DNA from: Thereva unica
Taxonomy: Eukaryota > Arthropoda > Insecta > Diptera > Therevidae
NCBI GenBank assembly: GCA_949987705.1
Contig: OX465283.1
Span: forward strand, 96,521,813 to 96,585,812
Direction of reading: 5' to 3'
DNA length: 64,000 nucleotides
The notes beneath the pieces are model-generated. The model worked only from the letters and a program-made list of their open reading frames with translations. It searched no databases and was not told the DNA's origin. This document shows positions 49,969 through 61,696 of the stretch, in pieces. Positions within the stretch are counted from its first letter, which is position 1; each line of letters starts with the position of its first letter. Made by a program: the position numbers and the translations under genes.

Positions 49969-51367
49969 GATCACGCGTAGAAAACAATTCCCCGTCAAAT
50001 AGTGCTAATCCAAGGTTTGAAAAAATTCGTGATGTTTGTAAAGGGTAACGAAATTTTTGCACAATTTTTAAAGGTTGTCGGATCTTGACAAGTGATGTTT
50101 TGTTGGAAGGCTATCGCTGTGCAGAACCAAAAAAAGATCACTTCGTTTAGAACGGGACTCATTCCATCGAGTTTATTAGATATTAGCGAAACTTTGTGCC
50201 GTCACAATGGCGTTACGTTGTATTAACATTTGAGGACGCCATTGTGCTTGGTCATGCCCCATAAGTCAGTAGCCCTGAAGAAGCTGACTATAAAGCACTC
50301 CCAGACATAAAAAAAATTCCAAAAAAACTCACCCTCCCTAATCCGCCGAAAATCACTGTTAGGGGGGTGTTATGCCGGCCACACGGTATACGCTAGGGGT
50401 CGTGGGGTGTGTGGCCGGGCCGGCAACCCTGGTTCACCACTTACCTAAATGTCGAGGTCGAGCTCCCCTTCATGACCTCATTTGCCTAGTATCGCTCCTT
50501 AACGAGCGCCATCGTGAATACTCAAGCAGTTATTGGACCTGTAAACAAAACACAACAAAAGAAAGGATGAAACCCCGAGAAGTGCCACGAGAGAGAAACC
50601 AGCCCAACCGTCCTGGAAGTAAAACTTTTTCCTTTTAGGCCATAAGGTCCATTAAAAGAATGGCGATAATATTGCTATACATTCAATTATATTTACTCAC
50701 ACCAACAAAAAATAACAAAAGAAAAAATTGTTTAGAAAGTGAGATACTATACATCCAGTACAACAACAAGTTGAAAAGTGTTATTAAATTATCACTATCA
50801 CTGACAAGGTATTGTAAAAACAATAAAAAAACGTCGAACCAACTAACACTTAAAACGAGAGAAGAACGTCGATCTGGCCAGTTCGAAGCCTTTGCACATC
50901 AATAATTAATCACAAGTAAAACTACTTAAGATATCAAACGCAAGTTAAATTTTTTCAAAACCTCAAAGAATTAACGTGAATGAATGAAAGGTGTAGTGTA
51001 AGTTAATACATACAAGGTAAATATTTAAACGTTAAATGTAAGTTAATATAAGGTAAATATTCGGATAATACAATTCTTATAATAACGTAATTAATAAACA
51101 ATAGATTATTAAAAAAACAACCAAACGTTATATTTTAAACAAAAATTAACCACGAAACTCCTCCATGATCCAGCCGCTAATCTCGACAACTAAAGTGTCT
51201 CCAATGATGAAAAGAATGTTAATGTTAGCTTCAAGCGTGCCAACAATCCTCAGATTAAAATTTGTTTTGATAGATTTACAACTTCTCCAAACTGGAAGGT
51301 AAATGAACCTTCTTCGTCGCACTGCTTGTCCGCTGCCTTAAAATACTAATCATAAAACAATTCCTAT
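49969..51367. other. No gene seen; GC-rich hairpin
   Basis: At 50377-50415 GGCCACAC and GTGTGGCC form a stem around a 23-base loop, flanked by GCCGG and CCGGC. The text from 50440 to 50640 has some LTR-element flavour (AACCCTGGTTCACC, GACCTGTAAACAAAAC) without proof. Confidence 0.4.
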
Positions 51368-53083
51368 GGGTCATTCCAGCCATAATCGGCCGGAAAATGC
51401 ACGACCGCCCAGAAAATTAGTAAAAACATTTTTTTCATGTTTCTCGCGATAAAAAAACATGAAAAACGTGTTTACTTTTTTTTTGCAACATCTATTGTTT
51501 AATTAATTGAATAATTAAGTTTTTCGAGAAAATAGGCACTATTTATAAACAATTGAACAAAACAGTGGGTATTTATCATAGAAAAAATGTGTAAAATAGC
51601 GGTTTTGTAGCCTGATATTTACCCTTTCAGAAAATTGTCATACTATAATGTTTGACCTTGAACTTTGCTCAATGACAGCAAAAACAACAAAAAAATCGGA
51701 AAATTTTCAAACATTAATTTCTCAAATACACCATCTCAGATTTGGCTGAAATTTTAACACAAAGTTCTTGAGTTTGCGAACTATCATCGTACAAATTTTC
51801 AGCGTGGGTTATTGAAACTATTTTAACATACTGACTTTTTAAATCAAAATTTTGTTTTTTTGGATGACTCTTTTTATTCATTTTGCACAACATTAAAAAC
51901 TCAAACTCAAACATGTTTGACACATGATTTCTATAGGAAAAAACCTGTTCTAAATTAAACTCACATTTTTTGTCTATTAGCGAGAAAAATGATGTTAGTG
52001 TTAGTAATGGAGATCAAAAATGTTGTAGTCAAATTTTTTTTTCTTAATATATTTCTTATATTTTACAGCGAGTATAGTGGTAAAAAGGATCAAGTCAGAA
52101 GCAACAACTCGAATATCAGCTAACTGTTTTCCGTTTCCGTGTAACAGGTCTGAAAAAACGAAAGAAAAGTTATTTTTTGATTTATGCAAATGCAAAGATA
52201 AGTAACGATATCTATTTACCTTGTTATAATTGGTCCATGTAGATAGCACTCAACGAAGGGCTGAGCGCAGCGCGGAGAAATGGGACGGTGGGGATAACTG
52301 AGTCAGGTATAGGGCCTAATTTGTGATTCAGTAAATTAGTTACAGATGGCATGTTTGCAGTGAATATATTCAAAATCGTTGAGTTAATTTTAAATACGAA
52401 AATATTATGTAATAAATTGAATAATTAAGATAATCAGTAAAACCTCTTATTTTCAAAAAAAGGTCGAAAAATGTGAGTTTAATTGCAAGTTTATGTGAAA
52501 GAACAGGTTTTTTCCTATAGAAATCATGTGTCAAACATGTTTGAGTTTGAGTTTTTAATGTTGTGCAAAATGAATAAAAAGAGTCATCCAAAAAAACAAA
52601 ATTTTGATTTAAAAAGTCAGTATGTTAAAATAGTTTCAATAACCCACGCTGAAAATTTGTACGATGATAGTTCGCAAACTCAAGAACTTTGTGTTAAAAT
52701 TTCAGCCAAATCTGAGATGGTGTATTTGAGAAATTAATGTTTGAAAATTTTCCGATTTTTTTGTTGTTTTTGCTGTCATTGAGCAAAGTTCAAGGTCAAA
52801 CATTATAGTATGACAATTTTCTGAAAGGGTAAATATCAGGCTACAAAACCGCTATTTTACACATTTTTTCTATGATAAATACCCACTGTTTTGTTCAATT
52901 GTTTATAAATAGTGCCTATTTTCTCGAAAAACTTAATTATTCAATTAATTAAACAATAGATGTTGCAAAAAAAAAGTAAACACGTTTTTCATGTTTTTTT
53001 ATCGCGAGAAACATGAAAAAAATGTTTTTACTAATTTTCTGGGCGGTCGTGCATTTTCCGGCCGATTATGGCCGGAATGACCC
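51368..53083. mobile_element. Young foldback element, arms of about 585 bp nearly identical
   Basis: GGGTCATTCCAGCCATAATC starts at 51368 and the inverse ends at 53083. CTAT flanks both ends (51364-51367, 53084-53087). The arms (51368-51950 and 52503-53083) are almost perfectly inverted, so a 69-codon reading occurs twice, once on each strand. The spacer of 0.55 kb is unique. No recognised transposase. Confidence 0.9.
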
Positions 53084-53699
53084 CTATATAACTCAGTAAG
53101 TCCTGCTGTCGGTACAGCCAGCATGAAGACACTCTCCAGAATACCATAGGAGGGATCCAAAGCTTTCGTCACAGAAAGAGAGTAAATCAGGAACCTATCT
53201 TCCTTCTTAAGGTTTCTTTATAAATGGCTTCATACAGTTGCACGGCTCGTACAGTCCAATTCCAGTACAACTTCAAAAAAATTTTCAGTTCTAGCCGAAA
53301 CAGCAGCAAAAATTGACTTTCAGTCCAGTTATACACAAATCTGCCCAGGTCTCAAATTAACACGCCTCCGGACAAAGCTCTTCCTTGGTCCTTTTTCGCC
53401 AAAAGAAATATTTAAAAACCAAACTACCGCAAATCAAAATTCCTTCCAAATTTTCTGAACTTTTTCTCTCCTTATTTTTTGTTTTTCTTTCATACGCCTA
53501 CATTGTTCGTTTTTTTTAAATTTTATCCGTCTGAGGCAAGGTGATTTCATTTAAATTTTCTAAATTTCCGCGAGGGGGATACCAACTGTTATATAATATT
53601 TTAGGTATAGCAGGCAAAGAACACTTAGCCGTATCAAACAGTACTCGATGAACGTAAATGCAATCGATAAAGATTGATTAGTAAAAGAAAAACGTACCT
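53084..53699. other. No gene seen
   Basis: AT-rich DNA after the palindrome with GAGGGGGATACCAACTG at 53573 and no clear frame. Confidence 0.4.
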
Positions 53700-54206
53700 T
53701 TTTTCCTTTTAATTGTAATGTTACTAAACTGAAATTTTTCTTTTATTAGCAAATACGATAAAATAGTACAATCACTTTTTTTTTTTAATTGTTTTCTTGA
53801 TACAGAATTCTCTCTTGAAAGCTTTATTTTTAATATAAACAAAATTGTGAAAGCGTGTGAGAGATATCGTTACATAAACATTAGCCACACAAACAAGTGA
53901 TAGCAATAATCAAACACGCACTTGTTCCTTGTTAATTATAACTCTATTATACTAAAATTTTCCAAAATGCACTCTTTATTAGCAAATACGACAAAACAGT
54001 GCAACCACTTTTTCCTTAATAATTATAATTCTATTAAACTAAAATTTTTCAAAATGCACTTTTTATTTAGCAAAATACGACAAAACAGTACAACCACTTT
54101 TTCTTTAATAATTATAATTCTATTAAACTAAAATTTTTCAAAATGCACTTTTTATTTAGCAAAATACGACAAAACAGTACAACCACTTTTTCCTTAATAA
54201 TTATAA
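53700..54206. repeat. Tandem array, unit about 92 bp
   Basis: Units read TTCTATTAAACTAAAATTTT, then CAAAATGCACTTTTTATTTA and CGACAAAACAGTACAACCAC. One diverged unit is at 53700-53786, three close ones run 53922-54206, and a further unit and a part at 55886-55990 beyond an inserted block. The later unit shows that the array once was continuous and was split. Confidence 0.85.
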
Positions 54207-54264
54207 CTAGTAACGCCCTGTGGTCAAAATTTGACCACAAAATCTTGTTCTTCTTTAAACTCCG

Positions 54265-54798
54265 TTAGTCCGTCATGGGACATAGGGCGGAAACAGTTGC
54301 CCTCCAGCGGACTCTGCTTTGCGCGACAGCTCTTAACTTCGACCAGGATCTCCCAGTTGTTGCGGCTTCTTCTAGTAGGGTTCTCCTCCACGTTGTTCTA
54401 GATCTTTCTACTCGACGGGAACCTTGCGGATTCCAGTCAAGGGCCTGTTTGGCTAGATTTTCGTTTTCGCGTCGCAAGGTGTAGCCTACCCAATTCCATT
54501 TCCTTCGCCTGATTTGATCGTCTATCCTTTCTTGGCCGGCACGGCGCCATAGTTCTTCGTTTGAAATTCTATTTTGCCAGCGGATTTTTAGGATACGACG
54601 AAGGCATCTGTTGATGAAGACTTGTAGACGCCCTGTGATGAATTGGGTGACTTTCCATGTTTCGCAACCGTACAAAAGAACTGCCTTAACATTGGAGTTG
54701 AACAGCCGCAATTTGGTGTTAGTAGAGATCACCGTTGATCTCCATATGCGGAACAGGCATGCTTTATTTAGAAAGAGAATAATACAGTTTTTAGTCAT
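54265..54798 (-). pseudogene. RTE-type LINE C-terminal domain, open over 177 codons
   Basis: The minus strand reads TKLRLFNSNVKAVLLYGCET then LQVFINRCLRRILKIRWQNR, ISNEELWRRAGQERI, RRRKWNWVGYTLRRENENLA, KQALDWNPQGSRRVERSRTT and W..RWRATVSALCP. This is the well-known tail after the thumb of RTE-like proteins in insects and flatworms. The RT palm is absent, so 5' truncated. It has no frame break in this part. Confidence 0.85.
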
Positions 54799-55537
54799 TT
54801 AAAATTATAAAATTTGTAAATGCATTAATAGGCGTGTCGAATGATCTGTCGACTACGTGCAAAACATTAAAAGTTTCTTTTTTTTATTAAATTAAAATCA
54901 AAATATGTATGTACATTTCAAAATACATGGCCTTCACCCATTATTTTCAAAAGGAGTTCAAACTCAAGTGGATGTACATATGTTTCCAAATATGTTTGTT
55001 TGAACTCTTCAATTGTTGCCCGAGTTTCCTTAAAACCAGCCTAATAGCCTTTAAACCAACCTATTGTGTTTCTCTTTTTCTTGTATTTTCTGTTCTTCCC
55101 ATAAGTGTCCTTTGACGGGGCATTTTATTCAACTAACATTTGATGTACTGAATTTGTTAAAAAATTATCAATGGGCAAATAATCATGAAAAACACAATTC
55201 ATGTATTTCAAAATTCACTACATTCATTCGTTATGTTAAAAACAAATACAAACAAATTACATGCCTTTCGTTGAAACACTGCAGAATGCTGTTAGAGTTC
55301 TCAGCAATAATGCAAATGAACTTCAACAAAAAGGTATACGAAAAAACACAATCACTTTCAGCAAAATTATTGAAAAAAGTCACTTTACTGATAACACGTT
55401 CAATTAACTTGTATTCACAAACAGAATGTCTCCTACTCATGCACTTGTCGCTTTTCCACATTGCTGACGTAATTAACATGTCACTTCTATCTAATTTTTA
55501 CCCGTTTTAAACACAACATAATGTATAAACATGAAAC
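54799..55537. other. No gene seen
   Basis: AT-rich DNA; open frames here have no recognised motif. Confidence 0.4.
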
Positions 55538-55886
55538 TTATATTCCGCACACCTTTACGACTCCGTCTTCCATATAAAACCAATTTGAGCAAGATCTGTT
55601 TAGAGAAAGTTGGTTAATAAATCTGTACAAAAATAGTGCTTGCGTATTAATATATAATAAATTTTATATGCGCCTGTTTATATGCTAACCGTAATTTCTA
55701 CCTTATTGTTATTTATATTGGGAAATGCAATACTCATTTCCGAGCGACAGAAATGAGATAAATGACTAATTCTTGTTTTGTGCACACCTTTACGACTAAG
55801 ACTTCCATATAAAACCAGTTTGAGCAAAATCGGTTTAGTAGAAGTCGAATAAAGTGCTGTACAAAAAAGTGCTTGCGTATTAATAT
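55538..55886. repeat. Two dispersed copies of a unit of about 105 bp
   Basis: GCACACCTTTACGACT, then CATATAAAACCA(A/G)TTTGAGCAA and AGTGCTTGCGTATTAATATA occur at 55545-55660 and 55784-55886, about 240 bp apart. No gene. Together with 54800-55540 it belongs to DNA inserted in the 92-bp array. Confidence 0.7.
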
Positions 55887-55992
55887 ATAGATTCTATTAA
55901 ACTAAAATTTTTCAAAATGCACTTTTCATTTAGTAAAATACGACAAAACAGTACAACCACTTTTTCCTTAATAATTATAATTCTATTAAACT

Positions 55993-57938
55993 AAATCAAA
56001 ACTAAAGAAGCCGCCTTCCGAGCGTACAAGAGCTTCCCGAGTGAATCGCTCCGTTTAGAATACATACAACAAAGAAATTCTTGTAAAACCGCCATCAAAA
56101 AAGTCAAAACCTTATTTGACAACAAATTGAGAAGTAAACTCCTAAATGCAACCTCCGGTAGCAAAAACTTCTGGTCCTTGGTAAGTTCCATCAAGAAGAA
56201 TTTCACTACAACTTCAACCCCTTCCTTTATTCACAATGAGAAGGTAATAGCAGACAGCAAATCCAAGGCCAATTTATTAGCATCTATGTTCGCATCGAAT
56301 TCTTCTTTACACGAAACTGATGTGCTACCCCCTGTTTCCGAGCGTAACGCCCATTCAATGGACAGGGGTTTTTTCAGGACTCGCGAGGTGTACAGGTGCC
56401 TCAAAGAGCTCGATGCCAACAAATCCACTGGACCCGATAATATACGCCCTATCGTCTTAAAACAATGCGCCTCACCTTTGGCTAAACCTCTGCGCAAATT
56501 ATTTTCCCTGTCATATTTCTCCGGAGTTTATCCCGACTCTTGGAAACTTGCCCATGTTCAGCCCATACCGAAAAAAGGTGATTCCAGCGATCCCTCCAAT
56601 TACCGCCCAATAGCAATTACTTCTATTCTCTCCAAAACCATGGAGACGATAATCAACAAAAAGCTAATGGGATATCTAGAATCCAACCTACTCATAAACG
56701 ACAGACAGTATGGCTTCCGACAAAAAAGATCCACTGGCGATCTTTTAGTCTGTCTTACAGAACACCTCAGCCGTAGTCTGCATGAATCCGGTGAGTCTAG
56801 TCTGGTTGCTCTGGATATCTCCAAGGCTTTCGATAGAGTTTGGCACACAGCCCTGTTAGCTAAACTCAAAGCTATTGGAGTTGACTCACTTCTACAGAAG
56901 TGGATTGAGAGTTTCCTTTTTGGCCGTTCAATCAAAGTAGTATTGGATGGCGTCAAATCCGCATCCCACCCGATCTCTGCGGGGGTCCCCCAGGGGTCAA
57001 TTTTATCACCGGCCCTATTTCTCATATTTATAAATGACCTTCTTTCAATCCCCTCCAACCCACTCCTCAGCTTCGCTGACGACGGTACTCTACGTTACTC
57101 GTACAGCGTCGATACAAGACAGACTCATGCCAGATCCTGTCTTGATGATCGCGAACTAATGTCCAAGTCGATTATAAATGACATTAAGCTGATTCTAGAG
57201 TGGGGAAAGAAGAATCGTGTTGAATTCAACTCCGACAAAACCAAGTACTGTCTTATCTCCAAAAAGAAGTTCAACACCTCACCATCCTTGAAAGTGGATG
57301 ACGTAGTACTAAAGGCCGACCCATCCCTACACATCTTAGGCGTGACTTTAGCCAAAGACTTGCGATGGAATGACCACATATTCCAATTCGCCAAACAAGG
57401 ATCTCAGTGCTTGGGATTTCTTAAGAGGTGCAAGTTCCTCCTCCAGCCATCGGCCCGTGCTGTTATTTATAAATCCTACATTCGGCCTCTTCTCGAATAT
57501 AACTCCCTCGTTTGGGGCGGCGCCCCAATAACCACCTTAGCATGGTTAGATAAGGTGCAAAAAAGGGCGCTCAAGTTAATTGATGACGACACCGCCTGCT
57601 CCACCATCGACCCCCTGAGCCACCGTAGGAATGTAGCAGCACTGACAAAATTTTATCGCTACTACCACAGTGACTGTTCCTCCGAGTTAAACGCTCTCCT
57701 GCCTCCACGGCAATCTTATACCCGCAACACCAGATTAGCCCACTCGTCTCATTCCCTTCACCTGCAACTACCCTTTTCACGCACTCAACAAGATATGAAT
57801 TCGTTTGTTAATAGAACAACTCGGCTGTGGAATAACCTCTCGCAGTCAGTATTTCCGAACTCCTACAACATCCAAGAGTTCAAACGCAGGGTTCATCACC
57901 ACCTTCTTCAATACCCCCCCGTACCTTTTAATCCTTAA
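55993..57938 (+). CDS. Jockey-type reverse transcriptase, 5' truncated, open to stop
   Basis: From the junction with the tandem array the frame is open to a stop at 57936-57938; the first in-frame ATG is at 56127 (603 codons). It holds the pre-RT linker, fingers ([33 protein letters not shown]), [20 protein letters not shown] with the first aspartate, GVPQGSILSPALFLIFINDL, LLSFADDGTLRYSYS with the catalytic pair, LILEWGKKNRVEFNSDKTKY and VTLAKDLRWNDH. The thumb and tail follow, with YKSYIRPLLEYNSLVWGGAP and [20 protein letters not shown]. The endonuclease is missing, so it could not move by itself. The open frame suggests recent arrival. Confidence 0.9.
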
Positions 57939-58639
57939 CCTATTTTTATTTTATATATACACCGCCGCCAAAAACCCGGTAATAAACAGTAGAAAACCCC
58001 GGAGAAACACCCGCCGGCGATCGAGATTTTGACTACACTTTTAGAAAATGACCCGCCGGTGGTCGCAGTTAGAACAACACTCTACAAAATTAAATTTTCA
58101 CCCGCCGGTGGTGGCATGGAAATTGTCCACCGGCTGGGAAAAACGCGCCCTTGAATTCGTTCCCACCTGCGCAACTTGCCTACCGCGCACTTCTCACGCG
58201 GCGCATTGCAAGTTGCGCTTAATTATTGTCGGGTGGGTCAAATTACGTTTTTTTTATATTAAGGTGAAAAGCTAGCCCCTAAGAGATATTACAAAACGTG
58301 GGAATGGTTGAGGGTTTTCGTTTTTTGCAATCTCGCATAATTCTTGGACATGTGTGAAATGTCTTTGAACATTAAAAAGTTGTTCTTGCACTTCTCCCAA
58401 CGTAACCCGATACCTCTGCTGATAAGGTATTGGGTTTTCGTTCGGTACTTGTGCTGGCGATTTTTAAGGCATTTGTTTTGTTTAGAGATTTTTTTTTTAC
58501 TTATTTTATGTAACACTCCTTGGGAGTACCGAAAAGAACAAGGCGTCGTCGTGAAACAAAGGCGTCTTGTTCGTTTCAAGTTATTCGTTTTTTGCTGATG
58601 CCAACCTTTTAATGTGATAAGGGGTTCGAGATTTGCTCC
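57939..58639. other. Region with ACCCGCCGG repeats and hairpin, upstream of orphan gene
   Basis: ACCCGCCGG or ACCCGCCG recurs at 57999-58011, 58049-58058 and 58100-58110, with CCACCGGCTGGG after it. At 58169-58218 GCGCAACTTGC and GCAAGTTGCGC form an 11-bp perfect stem around a GC-rich loop. From 58270 on, T-rich text leads to the spliced unit. No gene was recognised. Confidence 0.5.
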
Positions 58640-59680
58640 GGTATGTTTGAGGCATGTGCTCAGTTGCAGTTCAGAGTCTGTAGCACTATGAGGTAAGTTC
58701 CTTAGTAGATTTTCTTACTTATATTTATTTAAAAAAAAATTGTTCTTTTTGTTTTCAGTGAATCCATGCAAAAATCTCTACATGATGAGGCGCACCACCA
58801 GCGGGAGTTGGCCCGTGTGGTGAAGAAAATGGCAGAGTTGGCGCGTGAAGAGGCCCTCCACCGGGCTTCGTTGGCCCGAGCTCAAAAGGCCTTGGCCAGG
58901 ATGAGGCGCCGCGCCCCCCGTGGATGGTGGGGGGAGGGGGGGGGGGCAAAGCGCGTCACGTATGGTGGCTTTCGGAAGGCCCGTGGTGGACGGTCACGGG
59001 TCTTCCTCTTCTTTTTCCGGGCCCCGCGCTCCCCGGACCATGGGTCCCTGGAACCCCCTGAATGACTGTGCCAGGAGGAAGGCTGCGAGTACTCCCCTGT
59101 ACCCTCCCGATTGGTCGGATGACGAATACGATGACTGGACTCCCCGTGCAGGAGGATCTGGAAGTGATGCTGATCTCCAGGAAGAGGAAAGTAGCGCTCC
59201 CCGGACCGTGGGGCCCTGGAACCCCCTGGCTGACTCGGCGCGGAGACAGGCTGATGCAGAAGCGAGAGCGAGTACTCCCCTGGCCGGGGGGTCTGACGAC
59301 GCTGCTGACTACACTCCCCGTGCAGGGGGGTCTGGAAGTGATGCTAATCTCCAGGAAGAGGAAAGTAGCGCTCCCCGGACCGTGGGGCCCTGGAACCCCC
59401 TGGCTGACTCGGCGCGGAGACAGGCTGATGCAGAAGCGAGGGCGAGTACTCCTCTGGCCGGGGGGTCTGACGACGCTGATGACTACACTCCCCGTGCAGG
59501 GGGGCTGGGGGTGATACTAATCCGGACGAAACCGGGAGCGCTCCCCGGACAGGGGAGTCGGGTGGCTCCCCCGCCCCGGGCGATATCTCCTTGGATTAAC
59601 TCCGGGGATGTTTTTTTTATATAAAAGAAAAGGTGTAACCTTATTGATTAAAAACTAATAAAGTTTTTATTTAAATTATA
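58640..59680 (+). CDS. Orphan GC-rich spliced gene, repeat protein of unknown function
   Basis: An apparent transcription unit: an exon ending AG before GTAAGTTCC (58693), a 66-bp intron with TTTGTTTTCAG, a second exon with ATG at 58766, and AATAAA at 59657-59662. The frame from 58766 reads MQKSLHDEAHHQRELARVVK, an alanine-, arginine- and glutamate-rich helix likely to form a coiled coil, to GWWGEGGG. At a G run (58938-58946) it must shift to continue as the frame that runs to 59624 with APRTMGPWNPLNDCARR and acidic DDEYDDW. Two full 58-residue repeats follow (SSAPRTVGPWNPLADSARRQ and on). No known domain. Codon composition is far more GC-rich than all neighbours. The shift may be a homopolymer sequencing error or polymorphism. 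Confidence 0.45.
59152..59510 (+). repeat. 174-bp coding minisatellite, two copies and a part
   Basis: GGATCTGGAAGTGATGCTGA (59155) recurs as GGGTCTGGAAGTGATGCTAA (59329) and, diverged, at about 59503. The unit is 174 bp, a multiple of three, and the two copies differ at only a few bases. An older, less alike copy precedes it (GGACCATGGGTCCCTGGAAC at 59035). Confidence 0.85.
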
Positions 59681-59699
59681 TTTTTTATTTGTAGTTAGT

Positions 59700-60173
59700 T
59701 GGTTTCCTCTTTCCCCCCCCCCCTTTTTTTTTAGACTTGAGACTTTGCAGCGTTTAGGAGGGGAAGACTTTTACGTAGGTATTGTGGTACCGCCGCTGGT
59801 GCGTGTGGTAGTTGGGGGCTGGGTCTTCGTCTTAGGTAAGTATTGTGGTACCGCCGCTGGGGCGTGTGGTAAAGGGTTTGTTAGGTGCCTTTGGTGGTGC
59901 GTTACGGGGCCTATCCCGCATGCTGATAGTCATACTTGAAAGATAGTAGAAAGACTTGCAGGGCGGAATGTCCTGCGTGCTGGACGAAATTCAAAACTTT
60001 GTGATACTCTGTGGGCGGAGCTTAGGGAGTGACAGCATGGGGACAGTGGGTCTGTTGCTGTCGATCATTTCGTCATTCCAAGTGTGAATTTCGTAGTGGC
60101 AGGGTGCATTTAAAAACGGGAAATGGCGAGTTGGTTTTTTGGATTTTCGTAACAATGTCTTCTATTATGGGTT
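59700..60173 (-). repeat. Possible 3' LTR side of errantivirus-like element
   Basis: On the minus strand this follows env. A purine-rich run (plus strand CCTCTTTCCCCC and T run, 59704-59731) could be a polypurine tract. ATTGTGGTACCGCCGCTGG is repeated at 59781-59799 and 59842-59860, 61 bp apart. The other LTR is outside the window, so borders are not known. Confidence 0.35.
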
Positions 60174-61696
60174 TTATGGGGCCCCCACCCCAGCTTGTAC
60201 TAATTGTATGGAAGAGGTCCTGGGTAAGGTGTGTGAGCGCCTGAGCGGCCTGGGTTCGGAGGGTGCTGTCGTGGCTGCGTTGTGTGTTAGTTCCGATTGC
60301 ATTGGGACCCCTACTGGAGCCATTTGGTCCTCGGAGGTGGTTCTCTCATCCGGAGGACTTGCATTTCCGGACCTTCTGGCACATGCAGAACGGACTATAG
60401 CCGCTAGTAACGGTATGCTTTTGTAGCATGTATACCCTATGAGTACCAGTAAAAGGGTGCCACTGAGCGAGATGGCGGCTGTGGAATGGGTGTGAGTACG
60501 TTCCCATGTTAGGTGATTCAACTGCGAGTAGATATCCTGCAGGGGCCTTGTGCCTTCCTGAATAATCTTGTTTGTTCGTATCGTCACCTGTGAGTAATTT
60601 TATGGGTTCGTCGGGGGATGGGAATGTTGGCCCTGTCCTTTTGGCAGATTCTGCTATATTTAATGTGTCTGGGGTGGAAGAGTATGAACTTTTCGGCCTT
60701 GAACTCGGAGGCGACATGTGAGTATGGAATGTCGGGAATCAATAAGTGCCCTTCCGCAGTATTTAGCGGGAAGACTGTAACTTGATGGTACTGCATTTTG
60801 GGTAAATTAAAAATTGGGAGGGTTATTTTTATTACCAGTTTGTCCTGAATGAGGAGTGATCGTAGCTGTGTGACCTGAAGCAAGAGTGGGGTGCAGTCTT
60901 CGCATTCCGGGTTCGTTTTGGAGTAAATTTTGGACAGTGTACCGGGCGAGATTAGAAGGGGGTGGATTTTGTTGTCTGCACTCGCAAGGATTATATCGAG
61001 GAGCGCTTGTTATCTGGTTTTTATTTCGGACACCTGCATTAGTAGATCCGTAACTATCCCTTGCCTTAGTAGGGTATTATATAGGCCCTCGGTCGCGTTC
61101 TGCAGTTTCCCCATCTGCTGAGTTATTTGATCTTGCCGGTCCACAAGCGCGATTAACGGTTTTTGAATATCCCGCAGGGTATTGTTTACTACTGTGATCT
61201 GTCGTTTTTCGAGTTCTACTAAAGCTTTCTCGTTACTTTCTAACTCACTTAATCTACTATAAATTTCCTGGGCGTCGTCCGTGTCCATGGTCCCGAACAG
61301 GTAATGTAGTGCATGTCCAATGCCGTCGAATAGTGACCTTTTAGGTCGGCTTCTGGGTACCAGTTCCCGTATCGTTTTGGTACGGTCCTTAATATGGGTG
61401 ATAATAGAGTGAATGTGTTTCTGTTTTGCCGCGCAGAGTACGGTGGAGTCGCTGGAACATAATTGGTGGACCAGCTTCTCGGCCTGTTCCGTTAATTCAG
61501 TGTGCACCTCCAACTCGTGTAGGTCGAGTTCGGTTATCACCTTCCATGTCTGATGATATAGCCACACTTCTCCAACGTGTTCGATAAGGACTCCCGTAGC
61601 CTTGATTGGGGTGAATGTATTCGGCATGGGTCCGAGCTCGCTCGCGGCCATTTGTATGAGTAGTAGTACAATTAGCGTCCGCATGGTGCGCTGCAA
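60174..61696 (-). pseudogene. env: Errantivirus-type envelope gene, baculovirus-F-like, broken
   Basis: The minus-strand ORF at 61696 opens with a hydrophobic signal-like peptide, followed by a surface-unit-like part. A furin-type basic site (RPKRS) stands directly before a hydrophobic fusion-peptide-like segment, the arrangement of insect errantivirus envelopes and baculovirus F proteins. A coiled-coil-like heptad stretch follows. An in-frame stop lies at about 61007-61009. Further on, frame changes occur near 60600 and 60560, and the last piece (60587-60174) has a transmembrane segment (residues about 37-58 of that piece) and a short cytoplasmic tail. The gene is inactive as it stands. In live relatives it is the membrane fusion glycoprotein. 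Confidence 0.85.

Noticed and set aside
49773..50048. Open frame of 91 codons on the plus strand
   Set aside because: It lies mostly within the repeat-rich MITE and its text reflects the CGAAAA words.
51714..52737. Two identical 69-codon frames, one on each strand
   Set aside because: They are the same sequence in the two arms of the palindrome; no domain, so not called as a gene.
54265..54798. Reading this 177-codon frame as a host gene
   Set aside because: Its motifs are those of the RTE tail and it lacks splice or promoter signals.
60139..60426. Plus-strand open frame over the env region
   Set aside because: It is the shadow of the env reading on the minus strand and has no motif of its own.
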